Assembly: GCA_945910975.1 (NCBI GenBank) | Contig: CAMDZY010000101.1 | Location: 1 to 6,599 of the forward strand | Source of the DNA: an uncultured Clostridia bacterium | GTDB lineage: Bacteria > Bacillota > Clostridia > Oscillospirales > Oscillospiraceae | Length of the DNA stretch: 6,599 nt | Direction of reading: 5' to 3' | In this document: positions 1 through 5,176 of the stretch, piece after piece | Position numbering within the stretch: position 1 is the first letter of the stretch | How the letters are laid out: every line of letters begins with the position of its first letter | Program-made: the position numbers and the translations under genes | The notes under the pieces: model-generated | Told to the model about the DNA's origin: nothing | Databases searched by the model: none | The model's input: only the letters and a program-made list of their open reading frames with translations

Positions 1-804
1 CTGAAGGGCAAGTGGGAAAACGGCGTTCTGACCGGCAAGGGCTTCAGCTACGGCGGCTCCCGCACCCGTCCGGAAGCAACCGGCTACGGCGCAATGTACT
101 ATCTGAACGAAGTCCTCAAGCATGAGGGCGAAAGCATCGAGGGCAAGACCATTGCGATCTCCGGCTTCGGCAACGTTGCATGGGGCATCTGCAAGAAGGC
201 CAAGGATCTCGGCGCAAAGGTTGTCACCCTGTCCGGCCCCGATGGCTACATCTATGACCCGGACGGCGTTTCCAGCAGCGATGAAAAAGTCGCTTACTTG
301 CTGGAGATGCGTGCTTCCAACCGCAACCGCGTACAGGACTACTCCGACAAGTTCGGCTGCGAATTCTTCCCCGGCGAAAAGCCTTGGGGCGTCAAGGCGG
401 ACGTTATCATGCCTTCTGCCATGCAGAATGACGTGAAGATGGACTCCGCAGAAAAGATTGCCGCCAACGGCATCAAGTATTACATCGAAGTCGCCAATAT
501 GCCCACCACCAATGACGCGCTGGCCTATCTGATGGCACAGCCCGGCATGATCGTTGCGCCGTCTAAGGCCGTCAACGCCGGCGGCGTCGGCGTGTCCGCG
601 CTGGAAATGGCACAGAACTCCGAGCGTCTGGTCTGGACGGCGGAGGAAGTGGATGCACAGCTGCATCGCATGATGGAAAATATCCACCGCGTTTCGGCCG
701 AAGCCGCCGAGGAATACGGCTTGGGCTACAATCTGGTCGCCGGTGCAAACATTGCCGGCTTCAAGAAGGTCGCCGAAGCAATGATGGAGCAGGGCATCTT
801 CTAA
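1..804 (+). CDS. gdhA: Glutamate dehydrogenase, C-terminal part (5' truncated by window)
   Basis: This is the C-terminal 267 residues of a class I hexameric glutamate dehydrogenase, which reversibly deaminates glutamate to 2-oxoglutarate and ammonia in the cytoplasm using NAD(P). The frame is open from base 1, so the start lies outside the window; the family is about 445 residues, so roughly 180 are missing. Visible motifs are GSRTRPEATGYG at fragment residues 19-30, the Rossmann dinucleotide loop ISGFGNVA at about 53-60, the segment TLSGPDGYIYD after it, EVANMPTT, APSKAVNAGGV and the C-terminal GYNLVAGANIAGF. From memory, the stretch after the Rossmann loop matches the NAD-specific Clostridium symbiosum enzyme much better than the NADP-specific E. 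coli GdhA, so NAD dependence and a catabolic role are likely but inferred. The gene ends with TAA and is followed by a strong terminator, so it is probably the last or only gene of its transcript. Confidence 0.97.
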   Translation: MKGKWENGVLTGKGFSYGGSRTRPEATGYGAMYYLNEVLKHEGESIEGKTIAISGFGNVAWGICKKAKDLGAKVVTLSGPDGYIYDPDGVSSSDEKVAYLLEMRASNRNRVQDYSDKFGCEFFPGEKPWGVKADVIMPSAMQNDVKMDSAEKIAANGIKYYIEVANMPTTNDALAYLMAQPGMIVAPSKAVNAGGVGVSALEMAQNSERLVWTAEEVDAQLHRMMENIHRVSAEAAEEYGLGYNLVAGANIAGFKKVAEAMMEQGIF

Positions 805-838
805 AAAGCGCCTGAAATAAATCGTTACAGAATCATTG

Positions 839-873
839 AATCCCCTTAAAGCACTCGCTGCTTTAAGGGGATT
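839..873 (+). terminator. Intrinsic terminator after gdhA
   Basis: A perfect 15-bp inverted repeat lies here: AATCCCCTTAAAGCA at 839-853, loop CTCGC at 854-858, and the exact reverse complement at 859-873. It begins 35 bases after the gdhA stop. The trailing T run is short, so the evidence is the long perfect stem and its position. The A-rich 5' flank means it could also act in the other direction. Confidence 0.78.
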
Positions 874-882
874 TAGGCTACC

Positions 883-930
883 GAAAAACTTCGTTTTTCA
901 ACGGCTTAATGCATTGCGATTGCAATGCAT
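883..930. repeat. Two small tandem inverted repeats
   Basis: Two hairpin-forming repeats sit between the gdhA terminator and the small downstream gene. The first is GAAAAAC (883-889) and GTTTTTC (893-899) around a 3-base loop. The second is ATGCATTGC (909-917) and GCAATGCAT (922-930) around GATT. Neither has a T tract in the right place for a terminator. They lie 61 to 108 bases upstream of the ribbon-helix-helix start codon, so the 9-bp palindrome could be an operator. No function can be read directly. Confidence 0.5.
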
Positions 931-990
931 ACTTTTGCGAATCCGCTGCGTAAACTAGATGCAGTACAAATGTATTGCGAGGTAAAGCAT

Positions 991-1170
991 ATGGGCAGCT
1001 TCCGAATCCCTTCCACACCGTCAACAACAAATAAGACCGTCCGCTTTCCGAATGACGTTGTGGAGGCGGTCGAGCAGGCAATTCAGGGGAAAGATTGCAC
1101 ATTTTCCGCATTTGTCATTGCTGCGGTTCGCGCAGCGTTGGAGGATGTAGATCAATTGAATCAAAAGTGA
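991..1170 (+). CDS. Small ribbon-helix-helix (Arc/CopG-like) protein, 59 aa
   Basis: This is a 59-residue protein with the layout of a ribbon-helix-helix DNA-binding domain: a polar N-terminal arm (residues 1-14), the strand KTVRFPND (15-22), helix A VVEAVEQAIQG (23-33), the turn KDCT, and helix B FSAFVIAAVRAALED (38-52). RHH proteins bind DNA as dimers through the strand, which would place K15, R18 and possibly T16 against the bases. It resembles the YlcI/YnfO-type small RHH family as I remember it. An in-frame ATG at 925 would add 22 residues, but I chose 991 because GAGG at 979-982 is spaced 8 bases from it and the extra segment is not domain-like. No toxin gene adjoins it, so an antitoxin role is not supported; a small stand-alone regulator is more likely. 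No convincing promoter was found. Confidence 0.8.
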   Translation: MGSFRIPSTPSTTNKTVRFPNDVVEAVEQAIQGKDCTFSAFVIAAVRAALEDVDQLNQK

Positions 1171-1192
1171 GATACCGCGTGTTGAACCAATA

Positions 1193-1223
1193 AGGAGCCG
1201 GACAGCTTGTTTGCCCGGCTCCT
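1193..1223. terminator. Terminator between convergent genes
   Basis: AGGAGCCGG (1193-1201) pairs perfectly with CCGGCTCCT (1215-1223) around a 13-base loop, followed on the plus strand by CCTTTTATT. It sits between the RHH stop (1170) and the thioesterase stop (1228), so it probably ends the plus-strand transcript and may also serve the minus strand, where the tail (TATT) is weaker. Confidence 0.75.
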
Positions 1224-1227
1224 CCTT

Positions 1228-1944
1228 TTATTCCGGCTGACTTTGCCAGATTTGCGCCTCAAAGCTGACGCTGCCGTCATCGAGCAGGCCGAAAACCAGA
1301 CGGGGCTCGTCCTGTGGGACAGCTTGCAGATGAAGTGCTTGTCCGACGCGGCATTCGTGCTCGTAATTGATTTGCAGCTGCCAGACGAATGTGTCTGCCA
1401 ACGGCTGCATCGCGCAGCGCAGATAGCGGACGTTGTTCATGTGACCGTTTTCGTCAATGTCGGCCGGCGTGACAGTGTAGACGCCGGTATCTTGCAGCTT
1501 TGGCCTTGGCAGACGCCGCAGGCGCGGTAGGCCCGGTTTTTCCGTCAGCGGCATGGCGCAAATTTCCGGAAATTGATCGATTCGGCAAATCCGGCGCTTG
1601 TCGACATCCGCCAGCACCCACATTTGCAGCGCCTGTCCAATGCGTTTGCCGTCAGCATAAAATGCAAAATAACGTTCGCTTGATGTTACCGTGTTTTTGC
1701 ACGGCCAGGTTTGCAATGTGATCGCCATTCCCGGCATAAGCGGCTGCGTGAGCTGATACCAGCAGCGCGCCAGCATCCATACGCTGTTATGTTCCCGCAG
1801 CATCACATCGCGCCCGGTTCCGATATCTTCGGAATGCTCGGTGGCGGCATCCTGCATCCGCTGCAAAAGCGCTTCCGGACGGCAAAAACCGTCGGCGGTT
1901 GCTGCGGCATCCAAAATGTAAGTTCGTTGTAAGATTGGCTCCAT
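1228..1944 (-). CDS. Acyl-ACP thioesterase (double hotdog fold)
   Basis: This is a 238-residue bacterial acyl-ACP thioesterase of the FatA/FatB-like family. It hydrolyses acyl-acyl carrier protein to free fatty acid and ACP in the cytoplasm, ending or diverting fatty-acid synthesis. The N-terminal hotdog (about 1-125) carries the helix segment RMQDAATEHSED and VWMLARCWY. The second hotdog (about 150-238) carries the catalytic motif ADIDENGHMNN at 161-171, aligning with plant FatB DLDVNxHVNN, so D164, N166 and H168 are the likely catalytic residues. The YEHEC segment at 194-198 matches the plant YRREC segment that supplies a further active-site Glu or Cys. Length is normal for the bacterial family. 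The ATG at 1944 is preceded by AGAAGGA at 1952-1958, 7 bases away. The gene is monocistronic, with its own promoter just downstream of the spo0A terminator. The preferred chain length cannot be told from sequence. Confidence 0.93.
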   Translation of the reverse strand: MEPILQRTYILDAAATADGFCRPEALLQRMQDAATEHSEDIGTGRDVMLREHNSVWMLARCWYQLTQPLMPGMAITLQTWPCKNTVTSSERYFAFYADGKRIGQALQMWVLADVDKRRICRIDQFPEICAMPLTEKPGLPRLRRLPRPKLQDTGVYTVTPADIDENGHMNNVRYLRCAMQPLADTFVWQLQINYEHECRVGQALHLQAVPQDEPRLVFGLLDDGSVSFEAQIWQSQPE

Positions 1945-1968
1945 ATTTGCATCCTTCTTTCAAGCGAT

Positions 1969-1997
1969 ATTTTACTCCATTTTTCTTAAAATGTAAA
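1969..1997 (-). promoter_or_regulatory. Sigma-A type promoter for the thioesterase gene
   Basis: On the minus strand, TTTACA (1992-1997) and TAAAAT (1969-1974) are separated by exactly 17 bases, each 5 of 6 to consensus. The predicted start of transcription is near 1962, giving a leader of under 20 bases that holds the AGAAGGA ribosome binding site. The -35 lies within the T-rich tail of the spo0A terminator. Confidence 0.7.
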
Positions 1998-1999
1998 GA

Positions 2000-2034
2000 A
2001 AAAGTAGCTTTGCCATTGCGACAAAGCTACTTTT
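2000..2034 (-). terminator. Intrinsic terminator of spo0A
   Basis: AAAAGTAGCTTTG (2000-2012) and its exact reverse complement (2022-2034) form a 13-bp stem with a 9-base loop. Read on the minus strand the stem is followed by TTTTTCTTT, a good U tract, and it starts 11 bases after the spo0A stop. The symmetrical A/T ends could allow some function in the plus direction, but no plus-strand gene arrives here. Confidence 0.9.
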
Positions 2035-2044
2035 GCACATTGTT

Positions 2045-2833
2045 TCATACAATTACGGCATCCATGTTTTTCAGCTGAAGCTGCAATTTGTCCGCAATCA
2101 GGGCGATAAACTCGGAATTGGTGGGTTTTCCTTTGGTATTCGACACAGTATAGCCAAAGAACCGCTGTAACGTTTCGATGTCACCGCGATCCCATGCGAC
2201 CTCGATGGCGTGACGAATTGCGCGCTCGACACGCGAGGGTGTGGTGGAAAAGGTTTTTGCGACCTGTGGATAAAGCACCTTGGTAATGGCATTGATGACA
2301 TCCATATCGTCTACGGCAATCATAATGGCTTCGCGCAGATATTGATAGCCCTTGATATGTGCAGGTACACCGATTTCGTGAATGATGGAGGTAACCATTG
2401 CTTCCATGTTGACCTCGGCTTTTTGCCGATTTCGGCCGGTATTTTGCTTGAGCTGTTGCAGACTGTCGCGAATTTCGCGGATCCTGTCCACCAAAGCGCC
2501 ACAGTCGCAGGGCTTCAGAATAAAATACTGCGCACCGAGATTTGCGGTCATAGTTGCCACGTAATCTGTCACAAAGCTGGAGGTAACGACGGTGATCGGC
2601 CGTTTGTCCATTGTGGAAGCAATTTTCAAAAGCGCCATTCCATCCAATTTGGACAGGGTCAAATCCAAAATCAGTATATCAGGATGCGCTCGTTGCAGCA
2701 GCTCCTTGGCCTGCAGACCGTCTGCTGCGATTCCGGCAATCTCGTATTCGTCTGTCTTTCTCAATGCGTCTTTTAACTGTTCGCAGAAGCTCTCATTGCC
2801 ATCGGCAATTAGTACATTGATTCGACTTTCCAT
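2045..2833 (-). CDS. spo0A: Spo0A, master response regulator of sporulation
   Basis: This is a 262-residue Spo0A, the phosphorelay-controlled transcription factor that commits Firmicutes cells to sporulation and other stationary-phase programmes; B. subtilis Spo0A is 267. Residues 4-125 are the receiver domain: phospho-acceptor D57 in DILILDLT, switch T84, and K107 in YFILKP. The acidic pocket reads ADGN (10-13), where B. subtilis has ADDN, so one of the usual two acidic residues is Gly. The MP after the phospho-Asp is also absent (LTLSKLDG). The linker is about 126-143. The C-terminal DNA-binding domain (144-262) is highly conserved: SIIHEIGVPAHIKGYQYLREAI, KVLYPQVAKTF, the recognition helix segment SRVERAIRHAIEVAW (200-214), FGYTVS and KPTNSEFIA. 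I chose the ATG at 2833 because GGAGAGGAG lies just before it and MESRINVLIADGN fits the family; an upstream in-frame ATG at 2866 adds 11 unrelated residues. It is transcribed alone, with a terminator and candidate autoregulatory boxes. Confidence 0.97.
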   Translation of the reverse strand: MESRINVLIADGNESFCEQLKDALRKTDEYEIAGIAADGLQAKELLQRAHPDILILDLTLSKLDGMALLKIASTMDKRPITVVTSSFVTDYVATMTANLGAQYFILKPCDCGALVDRIREIRDSLQQLKQNTGRNRQKAEVNMEAMVTSIIHEIGVPAHIKGYQYLREAIMIAVDDMDVINAITKVLYPQVAKTFSTTPSRVERAIRHAIEVAWDRGDIETLQRFFGYTVSNTKGKPTNSEFIALIADKLQLQLKNMDAVIV

Positions 2834-2914
2834 GATTCTCCTCTCCTGTTTCCGTCTGGAAACCAATTAAAGTTGCGGTCATAATTTGCATTGGCCTATC
2901 GCTGCGATGTATAT

Positions 2915-2943
2915 AATTTAGCATATTTGCCCAGTTTTTGCAA
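2915..2943 (-). promoter_or_regulatory. Tentative spo0A promoter
   Basis: On the minus strand TTGCAA (2938-2943) and TAAATT (2915-2920) are spaced 17 bases, each 4 of 6 to the sigma-A consensus. The predicted start near 2908 gives a leader of about 75 bases. The weak boxes fit a promoter needing an activator. I did not find a convincing sigma-H type promoter, which B. subtilis uses for this gene. Confidence 0.4.
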
Positions 2944-2983
2944 GATGTTTGTTCCAAAAAATCCAAACAATTTTACGAGCTTT

Positions 2984-3029
2984 TTCGACATTTTTCGTCA
3001 AATCACGGCTTAGTTGCAATTTTGCGACA
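2984..3029 (-). promoter_or_regulatory. Cluster of candidate Spo0A boxes
   Basis: Read on the minus strand there is one perfect 0A box, TGTCGAA (2984-2990), followed by A's as in the extended consensus. A second element, TGACGAA (2994-3000), has 6 of 7 matches and is offset by exactly 10 bases, one helical turn. A third, TGTCGCA (3023-3029), has 6 of 7 and lies 29 bases further out. All face the same way, about 75-120 bases upstream of the tentative spo0A start of transcription. Known Spo0A biology includes binding to its own promoter region, so autoregulation is the natural reading. Confidence 0.6.
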
Positions 3030-3146
3030 AAAAACGTGCTTTTGGAGAAGGATTCACTGCCAAATGCTGTGGTCAAAAATCGTGCGGACACAATATTTTG
3101 TAGTTTCGTTTATATTTGTGCTGACCCGATCCGTGGCAGCTTACAG

Positions 3147-3199
3147 AAAAAACAGACCACGCCGAATGCCGTTTTGGCATAGAACGTGATCTGTTTTTT
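3147..3199 (-). terminator. Intrinsic terminator of the tsaE-tsaB-upp operon
   Basis: AAAAAACAGACCACG (3147-3161) pairs with CGTGATCTGTTTTTT (3185-3199). The single mismatch becomes a G-U pair in the minus-strand RNA but a C-A mismatch in the plus-strand RNA, which points to the minus direction. An inner stem ATGCC/GGCAT (3166-3170, 3176-3180) extends the hairpin. On the minus strand it begins 27 bases after the upp stop and ends in a run of six T's. Confidence 0.88.
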
Positions 3200-3226
3200 G
3201 CTTCTTCAGCGCAATCGCCGACCGGA

Positions 3227-3859
3227 TTATTTTGTGCCGAAAATTCTGTCGCCCGCATCGCCCAGGCCGGGGAGAATATAGGCGCTTTCATTCAGACATT
3301 CGTCCACGGAGGCCACAAAGATGTCCACATCCGGGTGATCCTTGCGGATTTGTGCAACGCCCTCGGGCGCGGCAATGATATCCATGAGGGTAATCGATTT
3401 GCAGCCGTATTTGTCCTTTAGAATTTGGATTGCTGCGGAAGCGCTGCCGCCGGTTGCGAGCATGGGGTCAACAATAAAGACCTGCCGTTCAGAGATGTCA
3501 GGCGGCATTTTGCAATAGTATTCCACCGGCTCATGTGTTTCAGGGTCGCGGAACAGCCCGATATGCCCGATTTTGGCGGAGGGAATCAGCGAAATAATGC
3601 TGTCCACCATGCCAAGTCCGGCACGCAAAATGGGTACGATCGCCATTTTTTTGCCGGCCAGCACACGAACCTTGGTTTTGACCATGGGCGTTTCGATCTC
3701 CACCTCCTGGGTGGGCAGGTTTCTTGTGGCTTCGTAGCACATCAGTGCTGCCATCTCACCGACGACCTCGCGGAATTCCTTGACACCTGTGTTTTTGTCC
3801 CGCAGAATTGACAGTTTATGCTGCAAAAGCGGGTGATCTAATACGTGTAAGCTACCCAT
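3227..3859 (-). CDS. upp: Uracil phosphoribosyltransferase
   Basis: This is a 210-residue uracil phosphoribosyltransferase, the cytoplasmic salvage enzyme that joins uracil to PRPP to make UMP; E. coli Upp is 208. The PRPP-binding loop is VDPMLATGGSA at 130-140, the flexible region includes VPILRAGLGMVDSI (75-88), and the uracil-binding C-terminus is YILPGLGDAGDRIFGTK (194-210), almost identical to E. coli. The start is the ATG at 3859: GAAGGAG sits 7 bases upstream and MGSLHVLDHPLLQHKL fits the family start. A longer frame to 4075 merely runs antiphase through tsaB. The start codon follows the tsaB stop by 2 bases and its ribosome binding site lies inside tsaB, so translation is probably coupled. 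It is last in the operon and followed by a terminator. Confidence 0.97.
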   Translation of the reverse strand: MGSLHVLDHPLLQHKLSILRDKNTGVKEFREVVGEMAALMCYEATRNLPTQEVEIETPMVKTKVRVLAGKKMAIVPILRAGLGMVDSIISLIPSAKIGHIGLFRDPETHEPVEYYCKMPPDISERQVFIVDPMLATGGSASAAIQILKDKYGCKSITLMDIIAAPEGVAQIRKDHPDVDIFVASVDECLNESAYILPGLGDAGDRIFGTK

Positions 3860-3861
3860 AA

Positions 3862-4575
3862 TTATGCTCCTTCGTGATTTGATTTTTGTTGTTCTCGTTG
3901 TAGGCGTTCGCGTTCCGCCTGGGACAGTCGCAAATAATTCGGAATCAGGGTTGCACCGTCGCAGGGCAAGCCCGTTGCAAGCTGCCGCGCCGCCACAATG
4001 GCCACACCGCCGGCACGCTGCATTCGCAGCTGTTCCGGTGCCAGCAGCAGCCGGCCGTGCAGAGCGCCGGCACAAAGTGCCGCGCCATCGCCCAGCAGCA
4101 GAATATCCCGGTCAAAGCCATCCAAATCGGCTTGCAGTTCTTGCAGGGAAAGCGCGCGGTCATCCCGCAGACGGGTCAACTGTCCGCGCTCGGATGAAAA
4201 CAGCGCGTTATATACCTGCTGCCGCCGTGCATCCATCGCGCAGCAGACAATGCCGGAAAACATCCCCGCATTCTGCGCCATTGCTTCCAGCGTGGACACA
4301 CCGCAGCAGGGCAGCTCCCGTCCCCAGGCAAAGCCCTTGGCAGCGGCTACACCGATGCGGATCCCGGTAAAGCTGCCGGGGCCTGCTGCACACGCTACCG
4401 CAGTGACGTCATGCGCAGTTTTCCCACAGGCGGTCAGCAGCTCCTGCGCCAGCTTCATTAAGGTCTGACTGTGCGTGTAACCGCTGTTTTCGTAGCTCTC
4501 ACCCAGCAGAATACCGTCTTGCAGCAGCGCAACGGAGCCTGCTTTGGCAGAGGATTCAAAGGCTAAAATCAGCAA
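3862..4575 (-). CDS. tsaB: TsaB, t6A37 tRNA modification scaffold protein
   Basis: This is a 237-residue TsaB, the inactive Kae1-like (ASKHA fold) partner that with TsaD and TsaE transfers threonylcarbamoyl from threonylcarbamoyl-AMP to A37 of ANN-decoding tRNAs. Motifs are LILAFESSAKAGSVAL at the N-terminus, ENSGYTHSQTLM, the signature AAGPGSFTGIRIG at 63-75 and MDARRQQVYNA at 114-124. I set the start at the TTG at 4575: it gives MLILAFESS, which aligns with the usual family start MxILAIDTS, and an ideal Shine-Dalgarno GGAGGTGA (4588-4581) lies 5 bases upstream. The first possible start, GTG at 4584, overlaps that Shine-Dalgarno and cannot use it. The gene overlaps the end of tsaE by 20 bases, so the tsaE tail carries the tsaB ribosome binding site. 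The C-terminal tail (LSQAERERLQREQQK) is charged and likely helical. Confidence 0.94.
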   Translation of the reverse strand: MLILAFESSAKAGSVALLQDGILLGESYENSGYTHSQTLMKLAQELLTACGKTAHDVTAVACAAGPGSFTGIRIGVAAAKGFAWGRELPCCGVSTLEAMAQNAGMFSGIVCCAMDARRQQVYNALFSSERGQLTRLRDDRALSLQELQADLDGFDRDILLLGDGAALCAGALHGRLLLAPEQLRMQRAGGVAIVAARQLATGLPCDGATLIPNYLRLSQAERERLQREQQKSNHEGA

Positions 4576-4999
4576 AGCGTTCACCTCCGCAGATTTCTAT
4601 GGTGCGCCGGGTGTCGTCGCAAGGGTCGCGGGTAATGGTGACGCGAATCGGGTCTGTAAAGGCGCCCTGCACATTCTCGCTCCACTCCACCGCACACACG
4701 CCGCCACGCTGGAGATAATCCTCCCAGCCGATTTCAAACAAATCGTCCGCGCTGTGCAGACGGTACATATCAAAATGAAATAGCGGCATCGATCCGGTCA
4801 GATATTCGTTGACAATGGTATAGGTGGGGCTGGTCACCCGCTCGTGAATGCCAAGCCCACGCGCAAGACCGCCGGTAAAAGCGGTTTTTCCCGCGCCCAA
4901 GTCGCCAAAAAATGCAATCACATCCCCGGGACGCAGCTGCTTTGCCAGCCGTTCCCCGACCGCTTGGGTCTGTTCCGGCGAATTTGTAGTCAAAATCAC
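4556..4999 (-). CDS. tsaE: TsaE, t6A37 tRNA modification ATPase
   Basis: This is a 147-residue TsaE, the P-loop ATPase that binds the TsaB-TsaD complex and whose ATP hydrolysis is needed for repeated t6A synthesis. Walker A is GDLGAGKT at 32-39, followed by the family motifs TSPTYTIVNEY (56-66), HFDMYR (75-80), DLFEIGWEDYL (86-96) and AVEWSE (103-108). I prefer the GTG start at 4999: GGAG at 5012-5009 is 9 bases upstream and MILTTNSPEQTQAVGERLA fits the family start. A TTG at 5014 would add 5 residues but would sit almost at the predicted transcription start without a ribosome binding site. This is the first gene of a tsaE-tsaB-upp operon; its 3' end overlaps tsaB. TsaD, the catalytic subunit, is not in the window. 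Confidence 0.94.
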   Translation of the reverse strand: MILTTNSPEQTQAVGERLAKQLRPGDVIAFFGDLGAGKTAFTGGLARGLGIHERVTSPTYTIVNEYLTGSMPLFHFDMYRLHSADDLFEIGWEDYLQRGGVCAVEWSENVQGAFTDPIRVTITRDPCDDTRRTIEICGGERFADFSL

Positions 5000-5022
5000 A
5001 CAACATCGCTCCAATCATTCTT

Positions 5023-5051
5023 ATCATAACACAAAACCGGATATTTTGCAA
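5023..5051 (-). promoter_or_regulatory. Promoter of the tsaE-tsaB-upp operon
   Basis: On the minus strand TTGCAA (5046-5051) and TATGAT (5023-5028) are spaced exactly 17 bases, with TG in the extended -10 position (TGTTATGAT). Transcription is predicted to start near 5016, leaving a leader of only about 17 bases before the GTG start of tsaE. This short leader supports the GTG rather than the TTG start. Confidence 0.75.
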
Positions 5052-5083
5052 ATAGAAGCAGCGGATTCCGGCAAAAAACTCTT

Positions 5084-5111
5084 GCGCTGTCCGAACGGAT
5101 TGACGCAGCGC
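5084..5111. repeat. Inverted repeat overlapping the macro gene -35
   Basis: GCGCTG (5084-5089) and CAGCGC (5106-5111) form an inverted repeat that encloses TCCG-AA-CGGA (5090-5099) and the -35 box (5100-5105). Its place over the -35 fits an operator, but the arms are only 6 bp and chance is possible. Confidence 0.35.
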
Positions 5112-5128
5112 TCAAACGGTGATACAAT
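5100..5128 (+). promoter_or_regulatory. Strong sigma-A type promoter of the macro-domain gene
   Basis: TTGACG (5100-5105) and TACAAT (5123-5128) are 5 of 6 matches each with an exact 17-base spacer. Transcription should start near 5135, giving a leader of about 40 bases that ends in GGAGGGAGGAG before the ATG at 5177. It is divergent from the tsaE promoter, the two -35 boxes being about 48 bases apart. Confidence 0.82.
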
Positions 5129-5134
5129 AAGTTA

Positions 5135-5148
5135 TATAATGTATTATA
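5135..5148. repeat. AT-rich palindrome at the macro gene transcription start
   Basis: TATAAT (5135-5140) and ATTATA (5143-5148) form a perfect palindrome around GT, located just at the predicted transcription start. It could be a repressor operator; alternatively the TATAAT is a second -10, although no matching -35 stands 17 bases before it. AT-rich palindromes arise easily by chance. Confidence 0.4.
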
Positions 5149-5176
5149 AAAGAGCGTTCACGGAGGGAGGAGCCAT

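Larger units (their letters stand above)
2834..3226. other. Intergenic region between upp and spo0A
   Basis: These 393 bases hold no gene I can support. From right to left they contain the upp terminator, an A/T-rich stretch of about 120 bases (3030-3146) in which I see nothing definite, three candidate Spo0A boxes, a tentative spo0A promoter and the spo0A leader. The short open frames here lack ribosome binding sites and recognisable protein features. Confidence 0.7.

Noticed and set aside
878..1111. 77-residue minus-strand ORF opposite the RHH gene
   Set aside because: No recognisable features or ribosome binding site, and it overlaps the better supported RHH gene.
2834..2866. Upstream ATG giving a 273-residue Spo0A
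   Set aside because: The added residues are unrelated to Spo0A and include the translated ribosome binding site region; ATG 2833 is better placed.
3040..3060. GTGAATCC on the minus strand as a sigma-H -10 for spo0A
   Set aside because: No AGGA-type -35 at the right distance upstream.
2938..3189. Plus-strand small ORFs in the upp-spo0A gap
   Set aside because: No ribosome binding site, A/T-rich low-quality peptides, and they run through the upp terminator and Spo0A boxes.
3860..4075. Extended N-terminus for upp (282 residues)
   Set aside because: The extra 72 residues are an out-of-frame reading of tsaB; the ATG at 3859 has a good ribosome binding site and matches the family start.
3864..4468. 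Long plus-strand ORFs (168 and 156 residues) opposite tsaB
   Set aside because: They are Ala/Pro/Arg/Ser-rich antisense shadows of a well-recognised gene in GC-rich codons.
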